In this document: one piece after another, positions 47,908 through 56,967 of the stretch
Position numbering within the stretch: position 1 is the stretch's first letter
How the letters are laid out: each line of letters opens with the position of its first letter
DNA from: MWCO01 sp964488865
Lineage (GTDB): Bacteria > Myxococcota_A > Polyangia > Polyangiales > Polyangiaceae
Assembly: GCA_964488865.1 (NCBI GenBank)
Contig: CAZAWR010000026.1
Location: 37,085-101,084 of the forward strand
Length of the DNA stretch: 64,000 nt
Direction: 5' to 3'
Notes under the pieces: generated by a model
Seen by the model: the letters and a program-made list of their open reading frames with translations, nothing else
Databases searched by the model: none
What the model was told of the DNA's origin: nothing
Made by a program: the position numbers and the translations under genes

Positions 47908-49077
47908 TCAGGCACGGGCCCCCGGTGTTTCGGGGGTCATCGAATGCAGGGTGACGCAGCCGTCGGGAGAGATGCGCAGGTAGGAACGCTCGCAGGTCCG
48001 CGGCTGCCCCTGGCAGCTGGAGAAGGCGCCGTGGTTCGCGTGCACGGCGCCCCCCTCGAGCTCGTCGATGAACGCGCGGTGCGTGTGTCCGAGGACCACG
48101 ATGCGCGCCCCGTGTGCGGTGTGCTGGTGGGCAAGTCCGGCGCACATCCGGACGTCGCGGTGCGCGAACTGCTTGCGCCGGGACGGCGGGATGGCGAGAG
48201 CCACGGCCACGAGGCCGACGGGCCAGCCTAGCCAGGGCGGAGCCAACCCGAATGCGAGGGCGAGGAGCGTGAGAAGGCCGATGGCCGCGCCCATGTAGCG
48301 GTCGAGGTAGAGTCGACGCGCGACGCGCCAAGGCGATCCCATGGAGGCGTCGGAGCCTCGGGGCGCATCGCCGCGAAGCCAGGCGAGGGCAGCACAGCCG
48401 ACGAGCTGGGTTCCGGCGATGGGGAACCTTAGGATCATGGGGATTGCCCCGATACCGTAGTCACGGAGAACGCGCAGAAGCACGGTGAGGGGCGGGCTGT
48501 GGTTGTGCCCCGCAAGCTCGAACCGCGGGATGTGAGAAAGCAGAGCCCGGGTGATCAGGCTCGCCAAAGGGAACGCTGAGAGACGTGACTTCGCGAGGGC
48601 CGTGGCAGGGTCAGGGTAGAACGCCGAGTCCGGGTCCGCCTGGTGCCCGTGCTCGACTACGCGGTCCCCGACGATCCACCGGTCGACCACATGCACGCGA
48701 TCACTCGAACCGACTGCGCGAAGCAGCACATCGCGAACGGGAGCAAGCAGAAGCTCTGCGTCGTGGTTGCCGGCGACGAACACCACAACCCCGCCTTTCG
48801 ACACGTGCGAGGCGAGGCCATCCACGACCGTTGCGTGCGCTTCGAGAATGCGAGCCAGTCGGGAGGCGGCCCTGTCGGCTCCCACGCCCCCACGGGGTTC
48901 TTCCCGGACCCGGTCCAGGTCGAACACGTCTCCGTTCATCACGACCCACGCGTCGGGGCTCTCGGACGTCACGTCGCGGACCAGTCGAGCGAGGTCCTCC
49001 GCGACGCAGGCATCGCTGCCAGCGTGCAAGTGGATGTCTCCTACGACGACCCAAAGGGGAAGCCGCGGGTCCGCCAT
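47908..49077 (-). CDS. Membrane metallophosphoesterase
   Basis: 389 residues. Calcineurin-like motifs: VVVGDIHLHAGSD, VVMNGDVFDLDR, VVFVAGNHDAELL, ELAGHNHS and VVLGHTHRAFIDEL. Two helices in the middle (GLLTLLALAFGLAPPWLGW, PVGLVAVALAI) suggest membrane association. ATG at 49077 shares its A with the TGA of the upstream radical SAM gene. Substrate could be a lipid-linked pyrophosphate or nucleotide; the membrane helices favour a lipid substrate (inference). Confidence 0.85.
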   Translation of the reverse strand: MADPRLPLWVVVGDIHLHAGSDACVAEDLARLVRDVTSESPDAWVVMNGDVFDLDRVREEPRGGVGADRAASRLARILEAHATVVDGLASHVSKGGVVVFVAGNHDAELLLAPVRDVLLRAVGSSDRVHVVDRWIVGDRVVEHGHQADPDSAFYPDPATALAKSRLSAFPLASLITRALLSHIPRFELAGHNHSPPLTVLLRVLRDYGIGAIPMILRFPIAGTQLVGCAALAWLRGDAPRGSDASMGSPWRVARRLYLDRYMGAAIGLLTLLALAFGLAPPWLGWPVGLVAVALAIPPSRRKQFAHRDVRMCAGLAHQHTAHGARIVVLGHTHRAFIDELEGGAVHANHGAFSSCQGQPRTCERSYLRISPDGCVTLHSMTPETPGARA

Positions 49078-50630
49078 CACACCTTGATCGCCCGGCATGG
49101 GCATGGGTTGACGTGCGGGTTGACGTGCGGGTTGGCGTGCGGGTCGGCGCGGCACGCGTCGGTTCGCGGGGCGGTGCAGGGGGACGGTGCGTTGGCCATG
49201 CGGTCGGGAAAGCGCTCGTTCAAGTCCACGTAGCCGGAGAAGGGCACGAGGGCCCTTCGACCTCCTTCGTAGTCGGGTCCTTTCCATGCCTTGTCGGCAA
49301 GCTCTCCGTAGGCGCGAGCGTACGTGTCGAGCCTGGAGCAGAACGAAGCGTCTTGCAGAACCTTCTCGGCGCCGGGGTAGGACGGCTTGGCGTCGCACGC
49401 GGCGACGATGCGCCGCAGAACGTCCGGGTGATCGATGATCTTGCAGGGTCGAAGCAGGTTCTGATCGTAGGGTTGGGCGTCGCGGATGGCGCGGAACAAG
49501 GGGCTCTCGAAGACCTCCGCCAGGGAGCTGTGGTTCAAGTCGTGCGTGTAGAAGTGCACGAACGTGCAAGGCTGCACCTTGCCGTCGGGTGCGACGAAGG
49601 CGTGGCGGCTCGCGGACAGGCATCCGCCACACGTGGGGCCGTCGTTCCAGAAGTCACCGACGAACACGGGGCGAGTAAGCCTCCAGCGTGCGGTGGTAGC
49701 GCGGACGCGGTCGCGCTGCTCGGGGGTGGGCATGAGGTCGAGGTTTGGCTCTCGTCCGACGGGGATGTAGGAGAACATCCAGACGAAGGTGGCGCCCCGT
49801 TCGATGTAGGCATCGAGGAAGGCATCGGAGCAGAGCAAGTCTGCGTTGTGGCGGGTGGGGGTGGCGCTGATGCCGAAGGGGACGCCGCGGGCGCGCAGAC
49901 GCTGCATGGCGGCGACGATCTTGTCGTGAACGCCCTTGCCACGGCGGGCGTCCGTGTGGGGCTGGAAGCCCTCCACGGAGAACGCAGGGAAGAGGTTACC
50001 GGTGTGGGCGAGCCGATCGGCGACGCGCTCGTCGATGAGGGTGCCGTTCGTGTAGCTCATGAACAGCAGGTCATCGAATTCGGCGACGAGGTCGAGGAGC
50101 TTGGGGTGAGCGAAGGGTTCACCGCCGGTGAGGGTGATGAAGCGGATCCCGAGGTCACGGCTTTCGCGCATGACCTTGCGGAACAGCTCGGGGGTCATGC
50201 GAGCGTCCCGGGCAAACTCGTAGGCGTAGCACCCCTCGCAGCGGAGATTGCACTGCATGGTGGGGTTGACGACCATCGTGACGGGGGGCGGGTGCCCGAG
50301 GCGTCGGGTGAGTTGCTCGAGGACGTCGCGCCGGTCCACGACCGCGCGCTTCAGGAAGTTTTCGAGGAACCGCTGCCACGGGATTTCGCCAAGCTCAGCG
50401 GCCATGCGCAGGACCCAGACGACGATCATGGGGTGATCGTCCAGGTTCTTGAGGATGGCGGCGAGCATTCGGCGCGGGTCCTGGGGGGTGCCGTCGCGAG
50501 CAGCGAGGGCCATGGCGGCCACGATGAGCCGGTGCAGAGCGCGTCCGAGGTCCGCTTCGGACATGCCGTAGTTCTTTCCGGCCTGGACTGCCCGGGAGAG
50601 TGCGTGCACCCACTGCAAGACGTGAAGCAT
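49077..50630 (-). CDS. Radical SAM/SPASM protein with repetitive C-terminal tail
   Basis: 517 residues. An N-terminal helical region (~1-110) precedes the radical SAM core NPTMQCNLRCEGCYAYEF and TLTGGEPFAHPKLLDLV. A SPASM-type Cys set follows: TCGGCLSASRH, PDGKVQPCTFVH, LLRPCKIID and ASFCSRL. SPASM enzymes modify peptides, proteins or small molecules with two auxiliary clusters. The last ~20 residues are a repeat (ADPHANPHVNPHVNP), encoded by four copies of a 12-bp unit. Overlaps the metallophosphoesterase start. No precursor peptide gene was seen. Confidence 0.85.
   Translation of the reverse strand: MLHVLQWVHALSRAVQAGKNYGMSEADLGRALHRLIVAAMALAARDGTPQDPRRMLAAILKNLDDHPMIVVWVLRMAAELGEIPWQRFLENFLKRAVVDRRDVLEQLTRRLGHPPPVTMVVNPTMQCNLRCEGCYAYEFARDARMTPELFRKVMRESRDLGIRFITLTGGEPFAHPKLLDLVAEFDDLLFMSYTNGTLIDERVADRLAHTGNLFPAFSVEGFQPHTDARRGKGVHDKIVAAMQRLRARGVPFGISATPTRHNADLLCSDAFLDAYIERGATFVWMFSYIPVGREPNLDLMPTPEQRDRVRATTARWRLTRPVFVGDFWNDGPTCGGCLSASRHAFVAPDGKVQPCTFVHFYTHDLNHSSLAEVFESPLFRAIRDAQPYDQNLLRPCKIIDHPDVLRRIVAACDAKPSYPGAEKVLQDASFCSRLDTYARAYGELADKAWKGPDYEGGRRALVPFSGYVDLNERFPDRMANAPSPCTAPRTDACRADPHANPHVNPHVNPCPCRAIKV
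49105..49152. repeat. 12-bp tandem repeat, four units
   Basis: GGGTTGACGTGC repeated in register at 49105, 49117, 49129 and 49141; the first two are exact and the last two diverge slightly (GGGTTGGCGTGC, GGGTCGGCGCGG). It encodes four residues per unit (N-P-H-V on the minus strand) in the tail of the radical SAM protein and so can expand or contract without frameshift. Confidence 0.85.
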
Positions 50631-50821
50631 GGTGATCGACTCAGGTAGCCTCTGGGACGCGCTGGTGCAAGGAAGGACGGGAAGGTCGGGCGGCCAAGCG
50701 AGTACCCAGCCTCCGCGCGCCGCTTCGCTCCGGATCAGGGGAACCGGGTGGGGGGCGCAGAAAGGCGACTTGACGGGCCGCTTCGTCGGCTATGAGATGC
50801 TCCATCCTGCGAGTGGTGAAC

Positions 50822-52774
50822 ATGAACAAGAATCAGCAACGGATGGTCGTGGCGGGCGCTGCCGGCGGGTTGGTGCTGGTGGTGCTGGTGGTGCTCTGGC
50901 GCGTGTCGGCGAGCCGAGCGGAAGACCGGGCGGCAGAGCTCGTGAGCGCGACGGCGGACATGGTTCGCTGCATGGCGGGCGACGACGTCAAGCTCGAGAA
51001 GGCCCAAGTGCATCAGGGGTTCGAGCGTCGGATGGTCCTGGATCTGCCGGACATCAACACGGCGAAGCCCTGCTCGCTCGCCCTGGACGTGGTCAAGGAG
51101 AAGTGGGACGCGTACGGCTCGGTGTGGTTCAACTCGGCGGGCTCGAAGGGAGACGACGGGCTCGCGTTCGGGGAACGGTTCGAGAAGGCGTACGACCAGT
51201 TCCGGGCGCTGCCGCTGGACAAATCGTCGGACCAGGTCTTCTTGCGCAAGGAGAAGTACGGGAGCGTGCTCGGTGCGGGAGAGCTCGCGTTCGAGATGTT
51301 CGACGCTTCCCGGAGCATGTACGCACGCGACGGGGCGAGCGAGGACGAGATCGCGAAGGCGAACGACAACCGACTGCGCAAGGCTCCCAACGTTCCCGAT
51401 CGCGCTCCCCGTGGCCGTGCCGTCGCGACGATCCCGGGCAAGGTGAAGCCCGTGGACTGGCAGATCTCGCCTTCGGGCAAGGGGCTGCTGCTGCACGCGC
51501 TCAACGACGCGGGTGAGATGGTGGTGGCGTGGACCGACGATGGAACTGCCTGGAAGTCGGCGAAGGGGCCGGGCGGGTTCGGCGGGAAGAAGGCGCTGGA
51601 GCTGCGTGCGATCGACGCGCCCAACGGGGAGCGGTGGTTCCTCGTTGCGCATGGGGAGAAGGAATCTGCGCAGGTGCACGTCGGCAAGGTGGGAGAGGGA
51701 GCGTTGCCGGCGCCGGTGCAGTTGCCGCCTCCCCCGGGGGAGTGGAAGCGAGCGCCGGGAGGAGAGCGAGAGGCGGTGGTTCTCGGCAAGGGTGTGAAGG
51801 CGTTCCCCGTCTGGCGCATCGTCGAGAAGACCGATGACGAAAAGAAGGCCGAGAAGAAGGAGCGCGAGGAGTGGGACAAGAACTTCGCGGACAAGGACGT
51901 GCAGGCTCTGATCACGCTTGCGGAGCAGAGGCGAGCGGCACGCGCCGTGCTCGGGATCGATGACGATCACAAGCGGCTGGACGGAATCGCCTACGTGGTG
52001 GGGGACAAGGAAGTGAGTGTGCTCGAGCTTCCCGGCTACGGGCTGGCGGGGCTGGTCCCTGGCGCCGAGCCGATGGCGCTCGTGGGGGAAGGCAGCTTGC
52101 CGGCGCAGAAGATGGCGTCCTTCACGATCCCGCCGGTGGGTGAACCGATCGGCATGACGGCGGTCGCGGTGGTGGTCAAGCCGGTGGAGCCTGCTTTGCG
52201 CGGCTCACCGTGGTTCCGTTGCATGAGCAGCGATGGCACCTACTGGGGAACGACCACCACGGGCAGCTTCCTCATCGGAATGCAGCCGGGCGTGCTCCAA
52301 CTCGTACAGATGACGGCGCTGGCGGACGAGGGATCGCACATCGGGTGTGGTCCGAACGTGGCGACGGTGGCGTTGCCCTTCCTCAAGGACCGGATCTTCG
52401 CGAACCTGCTCACGGTGCGCGGAGGGGAGATCGAGGGCGCCAAGATCCACACGACGGCCGGCACGGACATCGACCTGTACAACCGGACGTCGGCCACGAG
52501 CGCGGCGACGGGGGCGGTCGTGCTCGGCTGGGTGGCGCGGGGCTATGCGCTGTACACCGTGAACATCAAGACGGACAACGAGTTCGTGGCCCCGCGGTTC
52601 CTGGCCGAGGTGGGCACGGACGGCTCCACGATCTCGGGAGTTCACTTCGTCGGCGTGGACAAGCGCGTGATCGGCGTGGTCGCCCGAGAGGCTTGCACGG
52701 GTGCAAACTGCACGACGTCGTTCGAGATCGTGGTGAGCGACGACGACGCGCGGACCTGGACGGTACCGGGCTGA
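50822..52774 (+). CDS. Large membrane-anchored protein, unknown function
   Basis: 650 residues. One N-terminal helix (VVAGAAGGLVLVVLVVLW), then an extracytoplasmic chain. Beta-rich segments around the middle and end with WTDDGTAWK, SPWFRCMSSDGTYWG and VVSDDDARTWTVPG resemble the Asp-box/sialidase-like repeat pattern (S-x-D-x-G-x-T-W) of exo-alpha-sialidase or photosystem-assembly propellers. No catalytic residues of a sialidase are identifiable. ATG 50822 is chosen; an ATG 30 bases earlier would add ten residues before the helix. Probably a surface or periplasmic binding protein. Confidence 0.6.
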   Translation: MNKNQQRMVVAGAAGGLVLVVLVVLWRVSASRAEDRAAELVSATADMVRCMAGDDVKLEKAQVHQGFERRMVLDLPDINTAKPCSLALDVVKEKWDAYGSVWFNSAGSKGDDGLAFGERFEKAYDQFRALPLDKSSDQVFLRKEKYGSVLGAGELAFEMFDASRSMYARDGASEDEIAKANDNRLRKAPNVPDRAPRGRAVATIPGKVKPVDWQISPSGKGLLLHALNDAGEMVVAWTDDGTAWKSAKGPGGFGGKKALELRAIDAPNGERWFLVAHGEKESAQVHVGKVGEGALPAPVQLPPPPGEWKRAPGGEREAVVLGKGVKAFPVWRIVEKTDDEKKAEKKEREEWDKNFADKDVQALITLAEQRRAARAVLGIDDDHKRLDGIAYVVGDKEVSVLELPGYGLAGLVPGAEPMALVGEGSLPAQKMASFTIPPVGEPIGMTAVAVVVKPVEPALRGSPWFRCMSSDGTYWGTTTTGSFLIGMQPGVLQLVQMTALADEGSHIGCGPNVATVALPFLKDRIFANLLTVRGGEIEGAKIHTTAGTDIDLYNRTSATSAATGAVVLGWVARGYALYTVNIKTDNEFVAPRFLAEVGTDGSTISGVHFVGVDKRVIGVVAREACTGANCTTSFEIVVSDDDARTWTVPG

Positions 52775-52782
52775 CGGTATCC

Positions 52783-53421
52783 TCAGCGAGGCGGACGCAT
52801 CGACGAAGGCTCCACTTCGACGTTTCGTTCCACGTCAAAGAATCGCACGCGAACGAGCTCGCTTTCGGTCTCCTCGAGCAGGACGTGACGCGGCGAGACG
52901 AGGTCGGACGCCACCTCCACTTCCAGCTTGCGAAGCACCTTGCGCAAGGCCTCGTCACGAGGCCGCGCCTCGATTCGTGCGCCTGACTCGATCCTCCGGG
53001 CACGTAGCTCGAACCTCGACCGCAGGGACCGCAAGTCGCCGCCGAGAAACGAAAGCAAGTCTTCCATCACGCCGCCCAGCTGTCCTGCCGCGGCCCGGTC
53101 GACGCGAGCGCGGGAGGTCCCGGTTGCGTACGCAAGCCCCTCCGGACCCACCCAATAGGTCACGGCGTCCGGCGGCAACAGCTGCCATCGCAAGCGATTC
53201 GGACGCACGAGCACCATGCGTCCCCGGCTGGTCACGTCGGTCGCAAGGATGCCGATGCGACGCACTTGCTCGAAGGAAGCACGCAAGGAACGCAGCTCCT
53301 GTCGCGCCTGGGACAGCTCGTCGAGCAACGCGTCGGTGCCGTCCGACGATGCGCGCCTGGAGACGGTGGCCCCGAGGAGAGCCGCGAGGCCGAGGCCGAG
53401 GAAGGAGCGACGGGGGGTCAT
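52783..53421 (-). CDS. LolA-like periplasmic lipoprotein carrier
   Basis: 212 residues. Signal-type N-terminus (RRSFLGLGLAALLGATV) resembles a Tat motif (R-R-S-F-L). The mature part has the LolA/LolB-like sequence FEQVRRIGILATDVTSRGRM, PNRLRWQLLPPDAV and VEVASDLVSPRHVLLEE. The start ATG 53421 shares four bases with the stop of the glycosyltransferase gene. Family known to carry outer-membrane lipoproteins; this copy could serve a special substrate. Confidence 0.75.
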   Translation of the reverse strand: MTPRRSFLGLGLAALLGATVSRRASSDGTDALLDELSQARQELRSLRASFEQVRRIGILATDVTSRGRMVLVRPNRLRWQLLPPDAVTYWVGPEGLAYATGTSRARVDRAAAGQLGGVMEDLLSFLGGDLRSLRSRFELRARRIESGARIEARPRDEALRKVLRKLEVEVASDLVSPRHVLLEETESELVRVRFFDVERNVEVEPSSMRPPR

Positions 53422-54155
53422 GACTCGTGCAGGGTTGGACGGGGTGAGGGGGCCGACGAAGCAAGGTGACCACGCGCGATCGTCCACAGCACGCGTCCGA
53501 TGATCCTGGCGGGGTCGCGGGCGACGTGAAAGTGCGTGCGGCAGGGACCGTCGTAGCGGACGTGAACGGGGACCTGGACGATCGGGAGGCCGGCGCGAAC
53601 CGCGAGCAAGAGGATTTCGGCTTCGAAGGCATAGCCTCGGCTTCGCCCGTCGAGCTGCAGGGTGCGGGTGACGGGATATCGACGCAGGCCGCACTGGGTG
53701 TCGGCCAGGTCCATGGAGGCGAACCGGGAGAGGAAGTAGTTGGAGATGCGGTTGGACATCTGGTTGGCGCGAGGGGCTCCGGCGCCGGGCAGGTCGCGGA
53801 TGCCGAGGACGAGGGCCTCGGGCGGCGCGTCGTGGCTGGCGAGACGAAGAGCTTCCTCGGCCGGGTGCTGACCGTCCGCGTCCACGGTCACCGCGACGGC
53901 GAAGCCTCGGTCACGCGCGAGGCGAAGCCCTGTCCGCAGCGCAGCCCCCTTGCCTCGGTTGCGATCGTGGCGGGCCACGGTCGCTCCAGCACGGCGAGCC
54001 CGGTCCGACGTGTCGTCGAGGGACCCGTCGTCCACGACAAGGACTCCGTGAGGCCAGCACCGCACGAGCTCGCGCACCACATCGCCCACGGTGGCGGAGG
54101 CTTCGTAAGCAGGCACGACGACGGCGGTGCGCAAGGCCGTGTCCGGCACGCTCAC
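53418..54155 (-). CDS. Family 2 glycosyltransferase (polyprenyl-phosphate sugar transferase-like)
   Basis: 245 residues, GTG start at 54155 overlapping the ccmE-like stop (GTGA). GT-A motifs: AVVVPAYEASATVGDVV, VVDDGSLDDTSDRA, VTVDADGQHPAEEAL and NRGKGAALRTGLRLAR; DLADTQCGLRRYPV is also the DPM1-like pattern. No membrane helix. Four-base overlaps tie it to CcmE-like and LolA-like genes, an unusual grouping. Confidence 0.85.
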   Translation of the reverse strand: MSVPDTALRTAVVVPAYEASATVGDVVRELVRCWPHGVLVVDDGSLDDTSDRARRAGATVARHDRNRGKGAALRTGLRLARDRGFAVAVTVDADGQHPAEEALRLASHDAPPEALVLGIRDLPGAGAPRANQMSNRISNYFLSRFASMDLADTQCGLRRYPVTRTLQLDGRSRGYAFEAEILLLAVRAGLPIVQVPVHVRYDGPCRTHFHVARDPARIIGRVLWTIARGHLASSAPSPRPTLHES

Positions 54156-54679
54156 TGCAACTCGAGCTCGCCGGTGGGCACCATCTTGCCGTCCTTCTCC
54201 TCGTACTTCGAAGGACACTTCGCGAGCACCTGGGTCGCGTCGAACACGCCATCGGCGCCGAGGGAGCCTTCGGCGGTCACCTTCACTTCCGCCTCGGGCC
54301 GATCCTGCAAGGAGTCCGGAATGACGCACTGGGGGTAGCGAACTTGCACGATCGACGCCTCGGTGCTGAGCTGGAACCGGTACTCGCAGGGTTGATCACG
54401 CTTCATCAGGGTCCCCTTCACGAGCGTCCCTTCCACCCGGACGCGGCGCCCCCGAAGGTCCGGGTCGGCCATGAGCCGATCGACCGTGGTGGCCCATACG
54501 GCGGACCCCTTGAACGTCAGAGAAAGCAGGGCGAGCACGACGACCGCGAGGACGCCGAGTCCGATGAGCAATCCCAGGTTGCGTCTCGGACGTGGTGCTT
54601 CCCTCCGCGGACGACGCACCGCCGCCTTCTCGCCCGGTTCCGCTTCGATCGCTCTCGCCAGCTCGTCGTCGATGCTCAT
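54152..54679 (-). CDS. ccmE: CcmE-like haem chaperone, CxxxY type
   Basis: 175 residues, one membrane helix (LLIGLGVLAVVVLALLSL) and a periplasmic OB-fold: LRGRRVRVEGTLVKGTL, YRFQLSTEASIVQVRY and VKVTAEGSLGADGVFDATQVL. The C-terminal haem-binding motif reads LAKCPSKY (Cys 155, Tyr 159) where most CcmE have HxxxY. The Cys variant is known from some sulfate reducers and archaea. No other ccm genes are next to it. ATG at 54679 is used; a TTG 12 bases upstream is possible. Confidence 0.78.
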   Translation of the reverse strand: MSIDDELARAIEAEPGEKAAVRRPRREAPRPRRNLGLLIGLGVLAVVVLALLSLTFKGSAVWATTVDRLMADPDLRGRRVRVEGTLVKGTLMKRDQPCEYRFQLSTEASIVQVRYPQCVIPDSLQDRPEAEVKVTAEGSLGADGVFDATQVLAKCPSKYEEKDGKMVPTGELELQ

Positions 54680-54789
54680 GAGAAAGTGCAAGGGAATCTA
54701 GCGTCGGATCGGTGGCTCGTCGAGGCGTGGTGGGGGTGAAGTTCGATCTGGGGCTTTCCCGTCAGGCGAAGGCGTGCCAGATGTGACGC

Positions 54790-56130
54790 ATGTTTCTCCA
54801 TCCCGGACGCATGGAAGCAGAGATCGAGCAAGCGGCGACGGAGCTTCGAGTGGGGTTGGCGTCGAGACGGCTGGGAGGCTGGACGGAGCAGGATGGGGGT
54901 CCGCTCGTGCCGTTCCGCGCGATGACCACGCGGGAGCGATTCGAGCAGCTGGCGGGGCTACCGGAGGGACTTCCGAACGGGGAGTCGCTGCGACGGTGGC
55001 AGGCGTGCCTGACGGTCGAGCGTGTGACGTGGGAGGACCGTGCGCTTGCGGAGGTGGCCCGGCGCGAAGCGGACCACAGGGTGGCGGGGCTCGGGGACCT
55101 TCCGTGGAGTGTTCGCTCGCTGGTGCTCGAGGTGGTGGGAACACGCGATCGAGCGCGGCGGGGCAAAGTCGCACAAGGACTCGTGCAGGCTTGTGGAGAC
55201 GCGTCGACGTGGGCGATGGGGTGGGCGATGCGACGGCATGCGGCGGCGCATCATCTCGGGATCGGGGGACTGGGATGGCTGGAAGCGCCGCTGCGAGACG
55301 TTGGACTCCCTGACGTGGCGACACGGGTGCTGGAGGCCACGGACGACGTCATGAGTGCGTCGGCAGCGCGGGGAGATGGCTGGCAGGATGTCGTTGCGGT
55401 TGGGGCTGCCATGGACGCGCGGCACGGGTGGCCGGCTGCGCTCACGGCTCGCTGGTTTCGCTCGGTGTTCGGAGGATGGAAGACGCTGGAGGGGCTTCGC
55501 ATCGACCCGGGTCCGCTCTGCGACGCCTTGTGCGGGGCGTCGTTCGCGCGTGCGTTGGCTCGGTTCGGAGCGGCGGTGTATCGAGGGAGTGCGGCGCGTG
55601 CGGGCGGGACGTTCAGCCTGACGCATCGTCCGTTCGATGCGGCGAGTGCCTCCTACGGGGCGTTGTTCGCGTCGTTGCTGACGAGCGTTCCGTTCCTGAA
55701 GCGCCACATGGGGTTGGGGTCGGACACGGCGCGGGAGCAGGCGCACTCGATGGGAAGGTCGTTGTTGATTTCGATTCGGGTTTGCGCGGCGCAGGCGGCG
55801 GTGGCGGCGGCGGAGGAGCCCGAGGCCATGGTGGAGGCACACGTATCGACTGCGGCGGAGGCCTTTGGGTCGAGCGTTCCGGAAGAGATGGTGGGAGTCG
55901 TTCCGCGCTACGATCCCCGGGCGGGGGCGCGCTTGTGCGGGGCGTTGCGCGCCGCGATCTTGGAGCGCGATCTGGTGGAACGCTTCGACGACGACTGGTT
56001 CGACAACCCGCGAGCGCACGAGTGGCTTGCGGGGATCGACGTGGTGCAGCGTGTGGTGCTGGACGAGGAGGGAGTGCGGGAGGGAGTGGAGGGGGCCGAG
56101 CGGTACTTGTCGGACTTGATCGCACGGTGA
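54790..56130 (+). CDS. Hypothetical protein, 446 residues
   Basis: Soluble, Ala/Arg/Gly-rich, mostly helical. No signal, metal motif or nucleotide loop is apparent; no zinc-protease HExxH. Codon use agrees with its neighbours and the frame is long and intact, supporting a real gene. An internal ATG (54811) is an alternative start. Divergent from the ccmE-like gene across 110 bp. Function cannot be assigned from sequence. Confidence 0.6.
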   Translation: MFLHPGRMEAEIEQAATELRVGLASRRLGGWTEQDGGPLVPFRAMTTRERFEQLAGLPEGLPNGESLRRWQACLTVERVTWEDRALAEVARREADHRVAGLGDLPWSVRSLVLEVVGTRDRARRGKVAQGLVQACGDASTWAMGWAMRRHAAAHHLGIGGLGWLEAPLRDVGLPDVATRVLEATDDVMSASAARGDGWQDVVAVGAAMDARHGWPAALTARWFRSVFGGWKTLEGLRIDPGPLCDALCGASFARALARFGAAVYRGSAARAGGTFSLTHRPFDAASASYGALFASLLTSVPFLKRHMGLGSDTAREQAHSMGRSLLISIRVCAAQAAVAAAEEPEAMVEAHVSTAAEAFGSSVPEEMVGVVPRYDPRAGARLCGALRAAILERDLVERFDDDWFDNPRAHEWLAGIDVVQRVVLDEEGVREGVEGAERYLSDLIAR

Positions 56131-56158
56131 GAGGACGCTGTTGACCACGGGGCGGTAG

Positions 56159-56206
56159 CCCCTGCACTGGCCCCTGCACTGGCCCCTGCACTGGCCCCTG
56201 CACTGG
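56159..56206. repeat. 12-bp tandem repeat, four exact units
   Basis: CCCCTGCACTGG repeated four times without a mismatch in the 93-bp gap between convergent genes. Exact identity implies recent expansion by slippage. No function is visible; it is a good strain-typing variable-number repeat. Confidence 0.95.
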
Positions 56207-56223
56207 CGCTCGTCGGTGCCGAG

Positions 56224-56967
56224 TCAGGTCCCCAGGATCCAGGCGACGGCGATCACGACGAGGGCGCTGATGGCCATGATCCAAGGGAAGGCGTAGGTGA
56301 TGCGCTGACGCGGGGCGAAGGCGACACGCTTCATGCCTTGGGCGAGGCCGATGGAGGCGGAGACATTGATGAGGGCGACGGCGCAGGCGAGGGCAGCGCC
56401 GTGCAGGAGCAGGGCGCGCTCGGGTTCTGCCACGCGCCAGGCCAGGAGCAGGCATGCGAGGGCGCCCAAGGCGCCGGCGGCGACGGACAAGGCGGTTCGC
56501 AAGCTGGGTGGGTTTCTGGGTTCGAGCTTGGGGTGTAGCTGCGCGCGAGGGTCGTCCTCGGGGTGTCGGCCGATGCGCCATGGGGTTCCCCACCCGAGGC
56601 CGTAGAGGGCCCAACCGACGGTGCCAGCGCCTGCGCGCCAAGGGTCGAGGCGCTCCACCTGGAGGGAGGGCATGGTGAGCAGCCATGTGGCGAGGCAAGC
56701 GATCAGGAATCCCCAGATGCCGAGCGCGTAGCCGATCCTCGGGCGCCCGCGCGCGAGGAACGCGCCAGCCACGAGAAGGACGAACGCGAGGAAGGCGGTG
56801 ACGGTAGGCCAAACGGTGTGAGCGCGCTCGGTCGCGGCGGGGACGACGGTGACGGCCCAGGCGTAGATTCCTGGGAGCAGGACCTGGCCGACCTCCGCGA
56901 GGCGGGCGAGCACGGTGGGTGCCAAGGGCCGCGCGGGCAGGTCGGCGGTGGACGGTGCGGTCGTCAC
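56224..56967 (-). CDS. Multi-pass membrane protein, unknown function
   Basis: 247 residues with about seven helices (VTAFLAFVLLVAGAFLARG, ALGIWGFLIACLATWLL, WIMAISALVVIAVAWIL). A cytoplasmic loop WRIGRHPEDDPRAQLHP lies in the middle. ATG overlaps the TtcA-like stop by four bases, so it is coupled to that gene. No family recognised. Confidence 0.7.
   Translation of the reverse strand: MTTAPSTADLPARPLAPTVLARLAEVGQVLLPGIYAWAVTVVPAATERAHTVWPTVTAFLAFVLLVAGAFLARGRPRIGYALGIWGFLIACLATWLLTMPSLQVERLDPWRAGAGTVGWALYGLGWGTPWRIGRHPEDDPRAQLHPKLEPRNPPSLRTALSVAAGALGALACLLLAWRVAEPERALLLHGAALACAVALINVSASIGLAQGMKRVAFAPRQRITYAFPWIMAISALVVIAVAWILGT

Noticed and set aside
47873..48331. N-terminal extension of the FeS membrane fusion
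   Set aside because: Arg/Pro/His-rich and antisense-like within the metallophosphoesterase gene; the membrane protein clearly begins at ATG 47872.
49105..49152. Possible CRISPR array
   Set aside because: Units are 12 bp without spacers and are in frame in a coding tail. No CRISPR-like array is present anywhere in the window.
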